From Candidatus Rothia avicola (GTDB lineage: Bacteria > Actinomycetota > Actinomycetes > Actinomycetales > Micrococcaceae), in the NCBI GenBank assembly GCA_019115985.1, contig DXCN01000032.1:1-64000 (forward strand): a DNA stretch of 64,000 bases, written 5' to 3'. Each line of letters opens with the position of its first letter. The first letter of the stretch is position 1. Shown here piece by piece: positions 52,532 through 60,354 of the stretch. Both the position numbers and the translations under genes were made by a program. The notes beneath the pieces were generated by a model. The model saw nothing but the letters and a program-made list of their open reading frames with translations, searched no databases and was not told the DNA's origin.

Positions 52532-53740
52532 ATGAGCCAGAAAACCGCGCGTCCCAGCGTCGCCCGCATGCTGGGTATGCCCCAGATTCTGCTTACCTTC
52601 GGGCTGACCATTTGCAGTCTATCTATCCTGCTCCCTGCCTCACCAGCCTGGGCGCTGGCAGGTGGGGCAGACTCACTGGGGGCTGGTGCCACCAACGCGG
52701 TACTCATGGCGGTGACCGTAGCGACCCAGTTCAGCGTCCCCGCCCTCACCCGCCGCTTCTCCTGGGCGCTTGTGTTACCGGTGGGCACCCTCTTTATGGG
52801 GCTGCCCTCCCTCATGCAGGCTCTGAGCTCCGATTTGCTCAACGTCCTTGTCACCTCGGGTCTGCGCGGTATCGGCTTCGGTATTGTCACCGTCTGTTGC
52901 TCATCAGCCATGTCCTACCTCATTCCCGTCGAATACCGCGGGCGAGCCGTCGGGCTCTACGGGCTGGCTGCTGCAGGTACTCAGATGTTCTTCACCCCCG
53001 TTGCCCCCTGGGCTCTCGATACCTTCGGTTATCGCTCGGTGATTTCAGCCGGGGCAATCGCAGCAATAGCAGCCCCCTTCGCCCTGCAACTAGGCCGACT
53101 GGTTGACCACTTCATGGAAGAACAAAGGGCCGGTGAGCAGGGGAGCGACGCCACCCCTGCAACTTCCACCGCAACCATTATCGCCCGCATCTGGCCCGCG
53201 CTGCTGACTCTCACACTCGTCACCAGCGTCGGCGGTGCTTTCATGACCTTCTCCACCGAAATCGCCCCCACTGCCACCCTGGCGACCGGAGCCCTGCTCC
53301 TGCTCTGCGCCCTAGCAACCCCCACCCGTCTCTACGGCGGCTCCCTCACCGACCGGTTTGGCACCCGCCTTCTCATGACCCCGGTGCTGGCCCTCACGGC
53401 CCTGGGCGTCGGCCTTGTCGGCTGGGTCAATGGGGCGAGCCTGCCCACCGTCATCTTCCTTCTGGCTGGTGCAACCCTGATCGGGTTCGGCTACGGCTTC
53501 CTACAGTCGGTGACCATGGTGCGCGCCCTGTCGGACGCCGGTGGGGCGGACGCCACCCAGCGCGCCTCTGTTGCCTGGAACTCCCACTTCGACATCGGCA
53601 CCGGCCTCGGTTCTCTCGCCATCGGTGCCGCCGCGCAGGCGACCAGCTTTGCCGCAGCCTGGGCGGGCGCGGCCGTCCTTCTCCTGGCCTGTGCCATCAT
53701 GCTCGGCCTTAAGGATGCCCGTGCGTCTGTTCAAAAGTAA
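52532..53740 (+). CDS. MFS transporter
   Basis: A major facilitator superfamily permease of about 402 residues with twelve hydrophobic segments and a central charged loop (about 195-220, EEQRAGEQGSDATPATST). The motif A-like loop RLYGGSLTDRFGTR after helix 8 is recognisable. Substrate unknown. The uvrB-MFS order resembles that in mycobacteria. ATG at 52532 is preferred over an upstream in-frame codon, with GGAG upstream; a TAGACT -10 lies at 52489-52494. It ends 28 bases before the riboswitch of the next gene. Confidence 0.88.
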   Translation: MSQKTARPSVARMLGMPQILLTFGLTICSLSILLPASPAWALAGGADSLGAGATNAVLMAVTVATQFSVPALTRRFSWALVLPVGTLFMGLPSLMQALSSDLLNVLVTSGLRGIGFGIVTVCCSSAMSYLIPVEYRGRAVGLYGLAAAGTQMFFTPVAPWALDTFGYRSVISAGAIAAIAAPFALQLGRLVDHFMEEQRAGEQGSDATPATSTATIIARIWPALLTLTLVTSVGGAFMTFSTEIAPTATLATGALLLLCALATPTRLYGGSLTDRFGTRLLMTPVLALTALGVGLVGWVNGASLPTVIFLLAGATLIGFGYGFLQSVTMVRALSDAGGADATQRASVAWNSHFDIGTGLGSLAIGAAAQATSFAAAWAGAAVLLLACAIMLGLKDARASVQK

Positions 53741-53767
53741 GAAGATGGGTTATAGTTGTAGACCGAG

Positions 53768-53865
53768 CAAGGGAGTATCCCACTAATTCCTGCATCGTCA
53801 GCACGTTGATCGAAGGCGCCCAACCGGGGCAGGAAACCACTCGACAGGGTGGTGGGAGAGACTTG
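53768..53865 (+). promoter_or_regulatory. yybP-ykoY manganese riboswitch
   Basis: The layout matches the yybP-ykoY class. P1 CAAG/CTTG closes the element; GGGAGTA follows P1 on the 5' side and AGAGA lies on the 3' side; P2 is TCCCAC/GTGGGA. One arm is TTCCTGC/GCAGGAA enclosing the conserved CGTCA and ACCGG loops, and a second hairpin is ACCACTC/GGGTGGT. This class senses Mn2+ and often controls TerC-family genes, exactly the gene downstream. The 3' edge of P1 lies 38 bases before the ATG. Confidence 0.85.
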
Positions 53866-53903
53866 TGGATTTTGGCAAACCCCAACCACAAGAAAGGCTC
53901 CCA

Positions 53904-55100
53904 ATGCATATCACTGGGTTGCAGTGGGGTGTAACGATTGCGTTCATCCTGGCACTGCTTGCTTACGACTTCTTCTTCCACGTGCGAAAAGCGCACGAAC
54001 CCACCATCAAAGAGGCCGCGATTTGGTCGGCCGTCTACGTGGGTATCGCCCTGCTCTTTGGTCTGGTCATCCTCTTCTGGGACGGCACCCAGTTCGCTGC
54101 TGAATACTACGGCGGCTACATCACCGAGAAGGCTCTGAGCGTCGATAACCTCTTTGTCTTCCTGATTATCATGGCCTCTTTCAAGGTGCCGCGCGAAGAC
54201 CAGCAAAAGGTGCTGCTCTTCGGCATTATCTTCGCTATGATTGCCCGCACCATCTTTATTCTGGTGGGCGCTGCCGCTATTGAGCACTGGAGCTGGGTCT
54301 TCTACCTCTTCGGCCTGATTCTGATTTACACCGCCGGTAACCTCATCAAGGGTGAGGTTACCGATAAGGAAGAAGAGGACGAAGCCAACAACGTCGTCGT
54401 TCGCCTGGCCAAGAAGATGTTCAACACTGTTGACTACTACGACGGCGATAAGCTCTTCACCGTAGAAAATGGCAAGAAGGTCATGACCCCCATGCTGCTG
54501 GTCATGGTAGCTATCGGCGGTACCGATATCCTCTTTGCCCTGGACTCCATCCCCGCGATCTTCGGCCTGACCCAGGAAGCCTACATCGTCTTCACCGCAA
54601 CCGCCTTCTCCCTGATGGGTCTGCGTCAGCTCTACTTCCTGATTGACGGCCTGCTGGACCGCCTCATCTACCTTTCCTGGGGCCTGTCCATCATCCTGGC
54701 CTTCATCGGTGTGAAGCTGCTGCTGCACGCTCTGCACGAGAACACCCTGCCCTTCATTAACGATGGCCAGCCGGTTCACGTTGTTGAAGTAACCATCGGC
54801 TTCTCCCTGGCCGTTATCGTGGGCGTGCTGATTGTGACCGTCCTGGCCTCCCTGCTCTCACCCAAGGGTCGTGCTCTGGCAACCATCCAGCGTGTTCAGT
54901 CCCTGTCTGAGAAGTACCTGAACCTGCCCGCCGATGCCCCTGAGGCTGAGCGTGCTGAGATTCAGCGACAGCTAGATGAGCAGGTCGCTAAGTCCCGCGA
55001 GATTCCGCAGAAGTACCGCGACGAGCTGATTGAGTCTGAGAACGAGTACCAGGACCTGGTACGTCGTGCCCGTACCGCTCACGCCGAGCGCAGCGCCTAA
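53904..55100 (+). CDS. TerC-family membrane protein, probable manganese exporter
   Basis: A 398-residue TerC/Alx-like integral membrane protein with about nine helices. Family motifs are FFFHVRKAHEPTIKEAAIWS, YITEKALSVDNLFVFLIIM with its conserved acidic residue, IGGTDILFALDSIPAIFGLT and MGLRQLYFLIDGLL. A C-terminal charged segment (from about residue 330) is cytoplasmic. The Mn2+ riboswitch directly upstream supports a manganese export role; this function is inferred. ATG at 53904 follows AGAAAGG. A GTG at 53865 is rejected because it lies in the riboswitch closing stem. Confidence 0.92.
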   Translation: MHITGLQWGVTIAFILALLAYDFFFHVRKAHEPTIKEAAIWSAVYVGIALLFGLVILFWDGTQFAAEYYGGYITEKALSVDNLFVFLIIMASFKVPREDQQKVLLFGIIFAMIARTIFILVGAAAIEHWSWVFYLFGLILIYTAGNLIKGEVTDKEEEDEANNVVVRLAKKMFNTVDYYDGDKLFTVENGKKVMTPMLLVMVAIGGTDILFALDSIPAIFGLTQEAYIVFTATAFSLMGLRQLYFLIDGLLDRLIYLSWGLSIILAFIGVKLLLHALHENTLPFINDGQPVHVVEVTIGFSLAVIVGVLIVTVLASLLSPKGRALATIQRVQSLSEKYLNLPADAPEAERAEIQRQLDEQVAKSREIPQKYRDELIESENEYQDLVRRARTAHAERSA

Positions 55101-55109
55101 CCGGCGGTA

Positions 55110-55143
55110 GGCGTCCGCCCCAATAACCAGGGGTGCGGACGCC
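55110..55143 (+). terminator. Hairpin formed by an inverted GCGTCCGC pair after terC
   Basis: GGCGTCCGCCCC (from 55110) pairs with GGGGTGCGGACGCC (to 55143) with one bulge. This is the second place where two copies of the frequent 8-mer face each other at a gene end. Confidence 0.65.
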
Positions 55144-55158
55144 CGCCCCGGCTTCACA

Positions 55159-55202
55159 ACCGCTGGCCCCATCCCGAGAGGGAAGGGGCCAGCGGTCTTT
55201 TG
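55159..55202 (+). terminator. Intrinsic terminator
   Basis: Perfect 12-bp arms ACCGCTGGCCCC and GGGGCCAGCGGT, followed by CTTTTGTGT. Confidence 0.9.
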
Positions 55203-55319
55203 TGTCACTGAGTCTGGAAGCGGGGGAGGGGTGTCATGAAAGCCAGAACCCTAGAGACTGGCTACCGGTTTGAGTAGACTTGACCTTAACCCCTCGCCTG
55301 AACCGGAAAAGGAGCACCC

Positions 55320-55724
55320 ATGTCTGCAACCGAGTATCTACCCATGGTCTTTTGTCTGCTCTTGCTGGGCGGGCTCTTTCTGGCGATAGCCCGTATGGGT
55401 GCAGCCGGTACCCTGCGCCGTAACGGACTGGTGGGCGTCCGCACCACAGCAACCATGCAGTCAGACGCCGCCTGGTACGCGGCCCACAAGGCGATTGCCC
55501 CCACCCTGCGGGCCTGCGCCTGGGCCCAGTTTGCTGGGGCAGCCCTCGTCCTGGCCCTGGGGCTGATGGCTAACAATTCCGCAGTTATTCCGGTTGGCCT
55601 AGCCTTTCTGTTCCTTCCCACTATCGCCATGGTGGTAGCTGCCATGACACGAGGAGCGTCCGCCGCTAACGACGCCCACCGGGCCTGGGAACAAGACCAG
55701 CAGACCTCCCCAATCCATCACTGA
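55320..55724 (+). CDS. SdpI-like membrane protein
   Basis: A 134-residue membrane protein with three hydrophobic segments (about 8-26, 66-84 and 90-110). The SdpI-family motif is seen after the first helix: RRNGLVGVRTTATMQSDAAWYAAHKA. In Bacillus SdpI gives immunity to the SdpC toxin, but actinobacterial relatives are of unknown role and no toxin gene is nearby. The start follows AAAAGGAGC. A bidirectional terminator separates it from the converging peptidase gene. Confidence 0.85.
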   Translation: MSATEYLPMVFCLLLLGGLFLAIARMGAAGTLRRNGLVGVRTTATMQSDAAWYAAHKAIAPTLRACAWAQFAGAALVLALGLMANNSAVIPVGLAFLFLPTIAMVVAAMTRGASAANDAHRAWEQDQQTSPIHH

Positions 55725-55729
55725 ATAAA

Positions 55730-55763
55730 AAGGCCGAGAGGTGCAGCTGCACCCCTCGGCCTT
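55730..55763. terminator. Bidirectional terminator
   Basis: Stem AAGGCCGAG/CTCGGCCTT enclosing the palindrome GTGCAGCTGCAC, with A-rich and T-rich flanks, between two converging genes. Confidence 0.85.
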
Positions 55764-55783
55764 CTTGTGATAGTTAAACTCCC

Positions 55784-57196
55784 TTAGCGCATATCAGCCA
55801 GCAGGTTCTTCAGGTGGCCCAGAATCAGGGGGCCGTCTGCGCCCAGACCGTCATGGTGGTGGGTTTTAGACGTCCACACACGGGTGTTACCCACAAACTC
55901 GGCGGTCTTCATCGAATGGGCGTAATCCACGTACACATCGGGCACGTAGGCTGCTGCAACCAGGGGCACCTCGTTGCGGGCCAGCTGGTCGTGGTCGTAG
56001 AGACGGCCCCAGTCCTTCTTCTCCGCCAGCAGCTGGGCAACCTCAGCCAGCGGACGCAGAGCCGGGTCCTCCTCGTAATACCAGGGGAAGATATGCTCAC
56101 CGGTCAGTAGCAGGGGAGAGGCGTCCTCGGCAAAATCCGGACGCTCAGCGTACATGCGGGCTGCAGACCAGTTCGTCGGTGAAGCAGACGGCGAGGTTCC
56201 CCCCAGCTCCTGCGCGGGGCCATCCGCATAAATCGTCTCATGTAGCAGGCCGTAGAGGGGGCCAGCCTGGAAGCTGACCTGGGCGCTGATCTCCGTCAGG
56301 AACTGGTCAGAGAGCCACTTGTCGGACTCAGCAAAGGCCGACTCCAGTACGTAGTGCAGGCCCCTGGCCCGGCCGTTACCACCCAGAATATTGCCCAGCA
56401 TCTGGAAGCGGTGCGGGGTTAGGCGCTCGCCGGTGGGCAGGTATTCCTCGTTTTTGGCCAGGTGCTCGCAGATGCGGACGGCCAGGTCCTTATCTTCGGG
56501 GTACCAGCCGTAGTATTCCTCGGTGCGCTCCTTCATGCGGTCGAGGGTGGAGCGGTAAACGTCATCCACATGGGAGCGGATGGGGGCAAGCCCGGCAGTC
56601 ATACGGGAGTCCTTGAGGGACTCAGGTGCAAAGGAGAGGTAGGAGAGGGTCAAGAAGCCCCCGAAGCTCTGGCCCATGGTCGACCAGCGCTTGTCTGTGC
56701 GGTCTGCCAGCAGGAATTCGCGGACGACCTCGGCGTCGGCAATGATGGAATCGGCGCGGAAGAGCTCACAGAACTCAGCCTGGACCTCGGGGGTACCCTG
56801 GGCGGTGATGACGCGGGCAGAGAGCGGGGTGGAATTGCCGGTGCCACGCTGGTCGAGCAGAATCAGGCGGTGGGTCTTGGCGAGTTCCTGTACCCAGCCG
56901 CCTTCAGAGATAGGGCGGGGGCTCTTGCCGCCGGGGCCGCCCTGCAGGTAGACCATGTAGGGGCGCTCATCGACGGGGGTGGTGAGGGCATCGGAGGTGT
57001 CGATAACTTCGCGGGCGAAGACGGTGATGGTCTGGTCGGCAAAGCGGGATTCCAGGGCTGCCGCTTCACCCTTGCCGTAGATCAGCCCGTGGGTTAGGGG
57101 CACAGTGAACCAGTGGTCTACCAGTTTGAGGGAGTCAATGGTGTGGGTGACGCCGACGCGGTGGGTCGGCTGGGGCAGGCGGGGGTGGGTAGGCAT
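55784..57196 (-). CDS. S33-family peptidase, proline iminopeptidase-like
   Basis: An alpha/beta hydrolase of about 470 residues. The oxyanion and N-terminal block is MVYLQGGPGGKSPRP, then LILLDQRGTGNSTPL, and the nucleophile elbow is MGQSFGGFLTLSYLS with the catalytic serine. The catalytic histidine lies near the end, in KTHHHDGLGADG. The pattern and length fit the larger proline iminopeptidase subfamily, which releases N-terminal proline from peptides. There is no signal peptide. ATG at 57196 has AAGGAG upstream. A 62-bp hairpin element lies upstream of it. Confidence 0.9.
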   Translation of the reverse strand: MPTHPRLPQPTHRVGVTHTIDSLKLVDHWFTVPLTHGLIYGKGEAAALESRFADQTITVFAREVIDTSDALTTPVDERPYMVYLQGGPGGKSPRPISEGGWVQELAKTHRLILLDQRGTGNSTPLSARVITAQGTPEVQAEFCELFRADSIIADAEVVREFLLADRTDKRWSTMGQSFGGFLTLSYLSFAPESLKDSRMTAGLAPIRSHVDDVYRSTLDRMKERTEEYYGWYPEDKDLAVRICEHLAKNEEYLPTGERLTPHRFQMLGNILGGNGRARGLHYVLESAFAESDKWLSDQFLTEISAQVSFQAGPLYGLLHETIYADGPAQELGGTSPSASPTNWSAARMYAERPDFAEDASPLLLTGEHIFPWYYEEDPALRPLAEVAQLLAEKKDWGRLYDHDQLARNEVPLVAAAYVPDVYVDYAHSMKTAEFVGNTRVWTSKTHHHDGLGADGPLILGHLKNLLADMR

Positions 57197-57333
57197 GGGG
57201 CTCCTTCGCACGCAAATCAGGTCTTTCTTCTACCGATAGGCTACCCTAGCTTCCCTGCACCGGCCCTGAGATGGTGCGTAAGAAGTTCTAATGTGACCGC
57301 TTTAGAAGTGAGAATCTCTACCCCCACCTGGTA

Positions 57334-57395
57334 GGGACCAGATAACTACCGATAGTATGTCTTGTCCATCAGGACTTCGGTAGGAATCTGGTCCC
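57334..57395 (-). repeat. 62-bp hairpin element, copy 2
   Basis: On the minus strand it begins 12 bases after the helicase stop, just as copy 1 follows the DUF2087 stop by 7 bases. Its reverse complement aligns without gaps to 4209-4270. Inner-stem positions 15/48 and 18/45 change together (C-G to A-T, A-T to G-C), preserving the hairpin. Confidence 0.8.
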
Positions 57396-57406
57396 TTACT
57401 GGGAAA

Positions 57407-60010
57407 CTAGAAAGCCCCCACACTCTCAATCAGCACCACTGGCGCGCCTTCCTCGTCTGAGGCGTCCAGATCGACCCTGGCGACAATTCCGAAATCGTGG
57501 TTGTCGTCGGGGTCGGCAAAAATCTGACGCACCTTCCACACCCCGGGGTGCTCAGCCGTATCGTCATCAATCTCAATCAGGCGCGGGGAGCGGGCCTCGG
57601 CGTCCGTATAGATATCCTCGTACTCCTCAAAATAGTCGTCCATCGCCTCAGCCCAGCGGTCGGCGTCCCAACCCGAGCGTTCGCCGTCCAGCTCGCCCAG
57701 CAGGTGGTCGCGCTCGTCCGCAAAGAGCTCCACCCGGCGGAACATCGCGTTGCGTACCATCACCTTAAAGGCGCGGACGTTGCTCGTCACCTTGGGCGCA
57801 GACTCGGCAACGAGCTCTTCGAGAGAGTCCTGTACGGGGATGCCTTCTTCGCCGGCGGCCAGGCGCTCCCACTCGTCCACCAGGGATGAGTCGGTCTGGC
57901 GGATAACCTCGCCCAGCCACTCGATCACGTCGGTGAGCTCATCGGTCAGGGCAGATAGGGGCACGGTCTGGCGCAGGGCCTTGTAGGCGTCCGACAGATA
58001 GCGCAGCAGAATACCCTCGGAACGCTCTAGCCCGTAGAACTGGATGTAGTCGCCAAAGCCCATGGCCCGCTCATACATATCGCGCACCACGCTCTTGGGC
58101 TCTACCTCAAACTCCTTCATAAAGGGAGCGCCCGCCGAGTAGGTCTCAAAGGCCTGTTCTAGCAGGTCAGCCAGGGGCTGCGGGTAGGTGATTTTGTCGA
58201 GCTCAGCCATACGCTCGTTGTAGTCCAGCCCCTCAGCCTTCATCTCTGCCAGGGCCTCACTCTTAGCCTTCTTCTCCTGGCCAATCAGCACCTGGCGGGG
58301 CTTTTCCAGGGTGGACTCAATCACCGAGACCGCATCGAGGGCGTAGGACTCCGACTCCTTATCGAGCAGAGACAGCGAAGCCAGCGCGAAGGGGGAGAGC
58401 GGCTGGTTCAGGGCGAAGTTCTCCTGCAGCGAGACGGTCAGGCGCACGGTGCGGCCAAACTCGTCGGGCTCCGGCAGGCGCTCCACCACGCCCCCGTTGA
58501 GCAGCTCCCTGTAAATACCAATCGCCTTGCGCTTGAGGGCGCGCTGTTTAATCGGCGGCTCGTGGTTGGCGGTGAGGAAGAGCATGACGGTCTCAAAGGG
58601 GTCAGCCTCGCGCTGCAGCATATTGAGCATCATGGAGTGGGTCATCTGGAAGGACGAGGTTAGCGGCTCGGGTTCTGCGGCAATAATCTGCTCGAAGGTC
58701 TTATCGCTCCACGCCACAAAGCCCTGCGGGGGCTTCTTCTTTTTACCCCGCAGCGACTGGGCCATCTTCTTCTCATCCCCATTGAACTTCTCCCGGGCCT
58801 TGGCCTCAAGCCGGTCGTTCTCAATCTCGTGTTCGGGGGCCTGAACCACCACGTAACCGGCCGTATCAAAGCCAGCCCGGCCCGCGCGTCCTGCAATCTG
58901 GTGGAACTCACGGGACTTCAGGCGGCGGGTGCGCTGCCCGTCAAACTTCGAAAGGGCAGTTACGAGCACCGTGCGGATAGGGACGTTAATGCCCACACCC
59001 AGCGTATCGGTACCGCAAATGACCTTGAGCAGACCCGCTTGGGCTAGCTGCTCCACCAGGCGGCGGTACTTGGGCAGCATGCCGGCATGGTGAATGCCGA
59101 TACCGTTCTTGATGTACTTCTGTAGCTGCTTACCGAAGCCCGCCGAGTAGCGGAAGCCGGCGGTCAGCTCGTTGATACGCTCCTTGTCTTCCTTAGAGGC
59201 AATAGCCAGACTCATGAGCGAAGCGGCTGTATCGATGGCCTGAAGCTGAGAGAAATGCACAATGTAGACCGGCGCCTGGTGGGTCGATACTAGCTCGTCT
59301 ACCTTCTCAACCAGGGGCTCCCGGGAGTAGGTGTAGTTGAGCGGAATGGGGCGGGTCTCGCTGGTGACCAGGGAGGTCTGCCGCCCGGTGAGCTCCGTCA
59401 GTTCGCGCTCAAAACGGCTCGTATCGCCCAGGGTTGCGCTCATAAGCAGGAACTGGGCCTGGGGCAGGTCAAGCAGGGGAGCCTGCCAAGCCCAACCGCG
59501 CTGGGGGTCAGAGTAGAAATGGAACTCATCCATGACCACCTGGGTCAGATCAGCCCCTTCACCCTCACGCAGCACAATATTGGCAAGAATCTCGGCGGTG
59601 CAACAGACGATGGGGGCATCGGCGTTAATAGAAGAATCGCCGGTCACCATACCCACATTCTCAGCCCCAAAAATCTCGCAGAGATCAAAGAACTTCTCAG
59701 ACACCAGGGCCTTAATAGGGGCGGTGTAGTAGGAGCGCTGGCCGGTCGCCAGGCCCATAAAATGAGCCGCAACCGCCACCGTGGACTTACCCGACCCGGT
59801 GGGGGTCGCCAAAATGACGTTGTTGCCCGCCGCCAAATCAAGCACAGCTTCGTCCTGGGCCGGGTACAGCTGCATGCCGCGAGCCTCAATCCAAGCCAGA
59901 AAGGCCTCGTAGGCTTCATCGCCCGTGAGCGGGTTAGAGGCAAAATCGCCACGGAAATAGGGCTTGCTGTTATCGGCTAAAGAGGGGGAGAGAAAGGGAA
60001 GAATCTTCAT
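57407..60010 (-). CDS. DEAD/DEAH-box helicase with C-terminal DUF3516
   Basis: A large Ski2-like superfamily 2 RNA/DNA helicase of 867 residues, conserved in Actinobacteria. Motif I is ILATPTGSGKSTVA (about residue 67), motif II is VVMDEFHFYSD with the DEFH form, motif III is LMSATLGD, motif V is GTDTLGVGINVPIRTVL, and motif VI is QIAGRAGRAGFDTAGYV. The C-terminal half (from about residue 400) matches DUF3516. Its cellular role is not established, though RNA processing is likely. It is a single minus-strand gene. Confidence 0.92.
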   Translation of the reverse strand: MKILPFLSPSLADNSKPYFRGDFASNPLTGDEAYEAFLAWIEARGMQLYPAQDEAVLDLAAGNNVILATPTGSGKSTVAVAAHFMGLATGQRSYYTAPIKALVSEKFFDLCEIFGAENVGMVTGDSSINADAPIVCCTAEILANIVLREGEGADLTQVVMDEFHFYSDPQRGWAWQAPLLDLPQAQFLLMSATLGDTSRFERELTELTGRQTSLVTSETRPIPLNYTYSREPLVEKVDELVSTHQAPVYIVHFSQLQAIDTAASLMSLAIASKEDKERINELTAGFRYSAGFGKQLQKYIKNGIGIHHAGMLPKYRRLVEQLAQAGLLKVICGTDTLGVGINVPIRTVLVTALSKFDGQRTRRLKSREFHQIAGRAGRAGFDTAGYVVVQAPEHEIENDRLEAKAREKFNGDEKKMAQSLRGKKKKPPQGFVAWSDKTFEQIIAAEPEPLTSSFQMTHSMMLNMLQREADPFETVMLFLTANHEPPIKQRALKRKAIGIYRELLNGGVVERLPEPDEFGRTVRLTVSLQENFALNQPLSPFALASLSLLDKESESYALDAVSVIESTLEKPRQVLIGQEKKAKSEALAEMKAEGLDYNERMAELDKITYPQPLADLLEQAFETYSAGAPFMKEFEVEPKSVVRDMYERAMGFGDYIQFYGLERSEGILLRYLSDAYKALRQTVPLSALTDELTDVIEWLGEVIRQTDSSLVDEWERLAAGEEGIPVQDSLEELVAESAPKVTSNVRAFKVMVRNAMFRRVELFADERDHLLGELDGERSGWDADRWAEAMDDYFEEYEDIYTDAEARSPRLIEIDDDTAEHPGVWKVRQIFADPDDNHDFGIVARVDLDASDEEGAPVVLIESVGAF

Positions 60011-60058
60011 GGTTCTTCTAGTTTAATAGACCGGTCAAGATAAAGGCGGGTATGACGC

Positions 60059-60088
60059 TTGTCAAACCTGCCTAGAGTGTTCTAAGGT
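60059..60088 (+). promoter_or_regulatory. Probable promoter of the leader-ABC transcript
   Basis: -35 TTGTCA (60059-60064) and -10 TAAGGT (60083-60088), 18-base spacer, about 50 bases before the leader ORF. Confidence 0.5.
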
Positions 60089-60138
60089 AAAGGGCAGAAC
60101 TTAACCGCATATCTAGCTCACGAAAGGAGGCCCGCGAA

Positions 60139-60225
60139 ATGAATAATCGACCTATTCCCTTCAACAGCCTCCCCGTGGGTAGACACATCGATGGTGCGCT
60201 CACTTCTAGCCCGACTGCCGGTTAG
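60139..60225 (+). CDS. 28-residue leader peptide ahead of the ABC exporter
   Basis: A very short ORF with an ideal ribosome binding site (GAAAGGAGG, eight bases before ATG). The product starts MNNRPIPFNSLPVGRH and ends SSPTAG; it is not hydrophobic and has no run of a single amino acid. The stop lies 27 bases before the first of two overlapping hairpins. The position and the strong translation signal suggest a regulatory leader peptide rather than a functional protein. A secreted signalling peptide is an alternative. Confidence 0.55.
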   Translation: MNNRPIPFNSLPVGRHIDGALTSSPTAG

Positions 60226-60252
60226 ACGAGTACGATAACCTGACGTAGACAC

Positions 60253-60305
60253 ACCTATCGGGGCAAGCGAACCCGGTAGGTATTTTATGCCCTGCGGGTT
60301 TTTCC
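60253..60305 (+). promoter_or_regulatory. Attenuator-like alternative hairpins
   Basis: Hairpin I pairs ACCTATCGGG (60253-60262) with CCCGGTAGGT (60272-60281). Hairpin II pairs AACCCG plus AGG (60270-60280) with CCT plus CGGGTT (60291-60300), followed by TTTTT. Both need the same CCCGGTAGG segment, so they are mutually exclusive, as in a terminator/antiterminator switch. Confidence 0.5.
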
Positions 60306-60354
60306 CTCACACACGACCTGCACACCCGCACGCACACGCTGAAAGAGTAGCCTG

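Noticed and set aside
53865..53903. GTG at 53865 as the TerC start
   Set aside because: It lies in the closing stem of the riboswitch, and ATG at 53904 has its own ribosome binding site.
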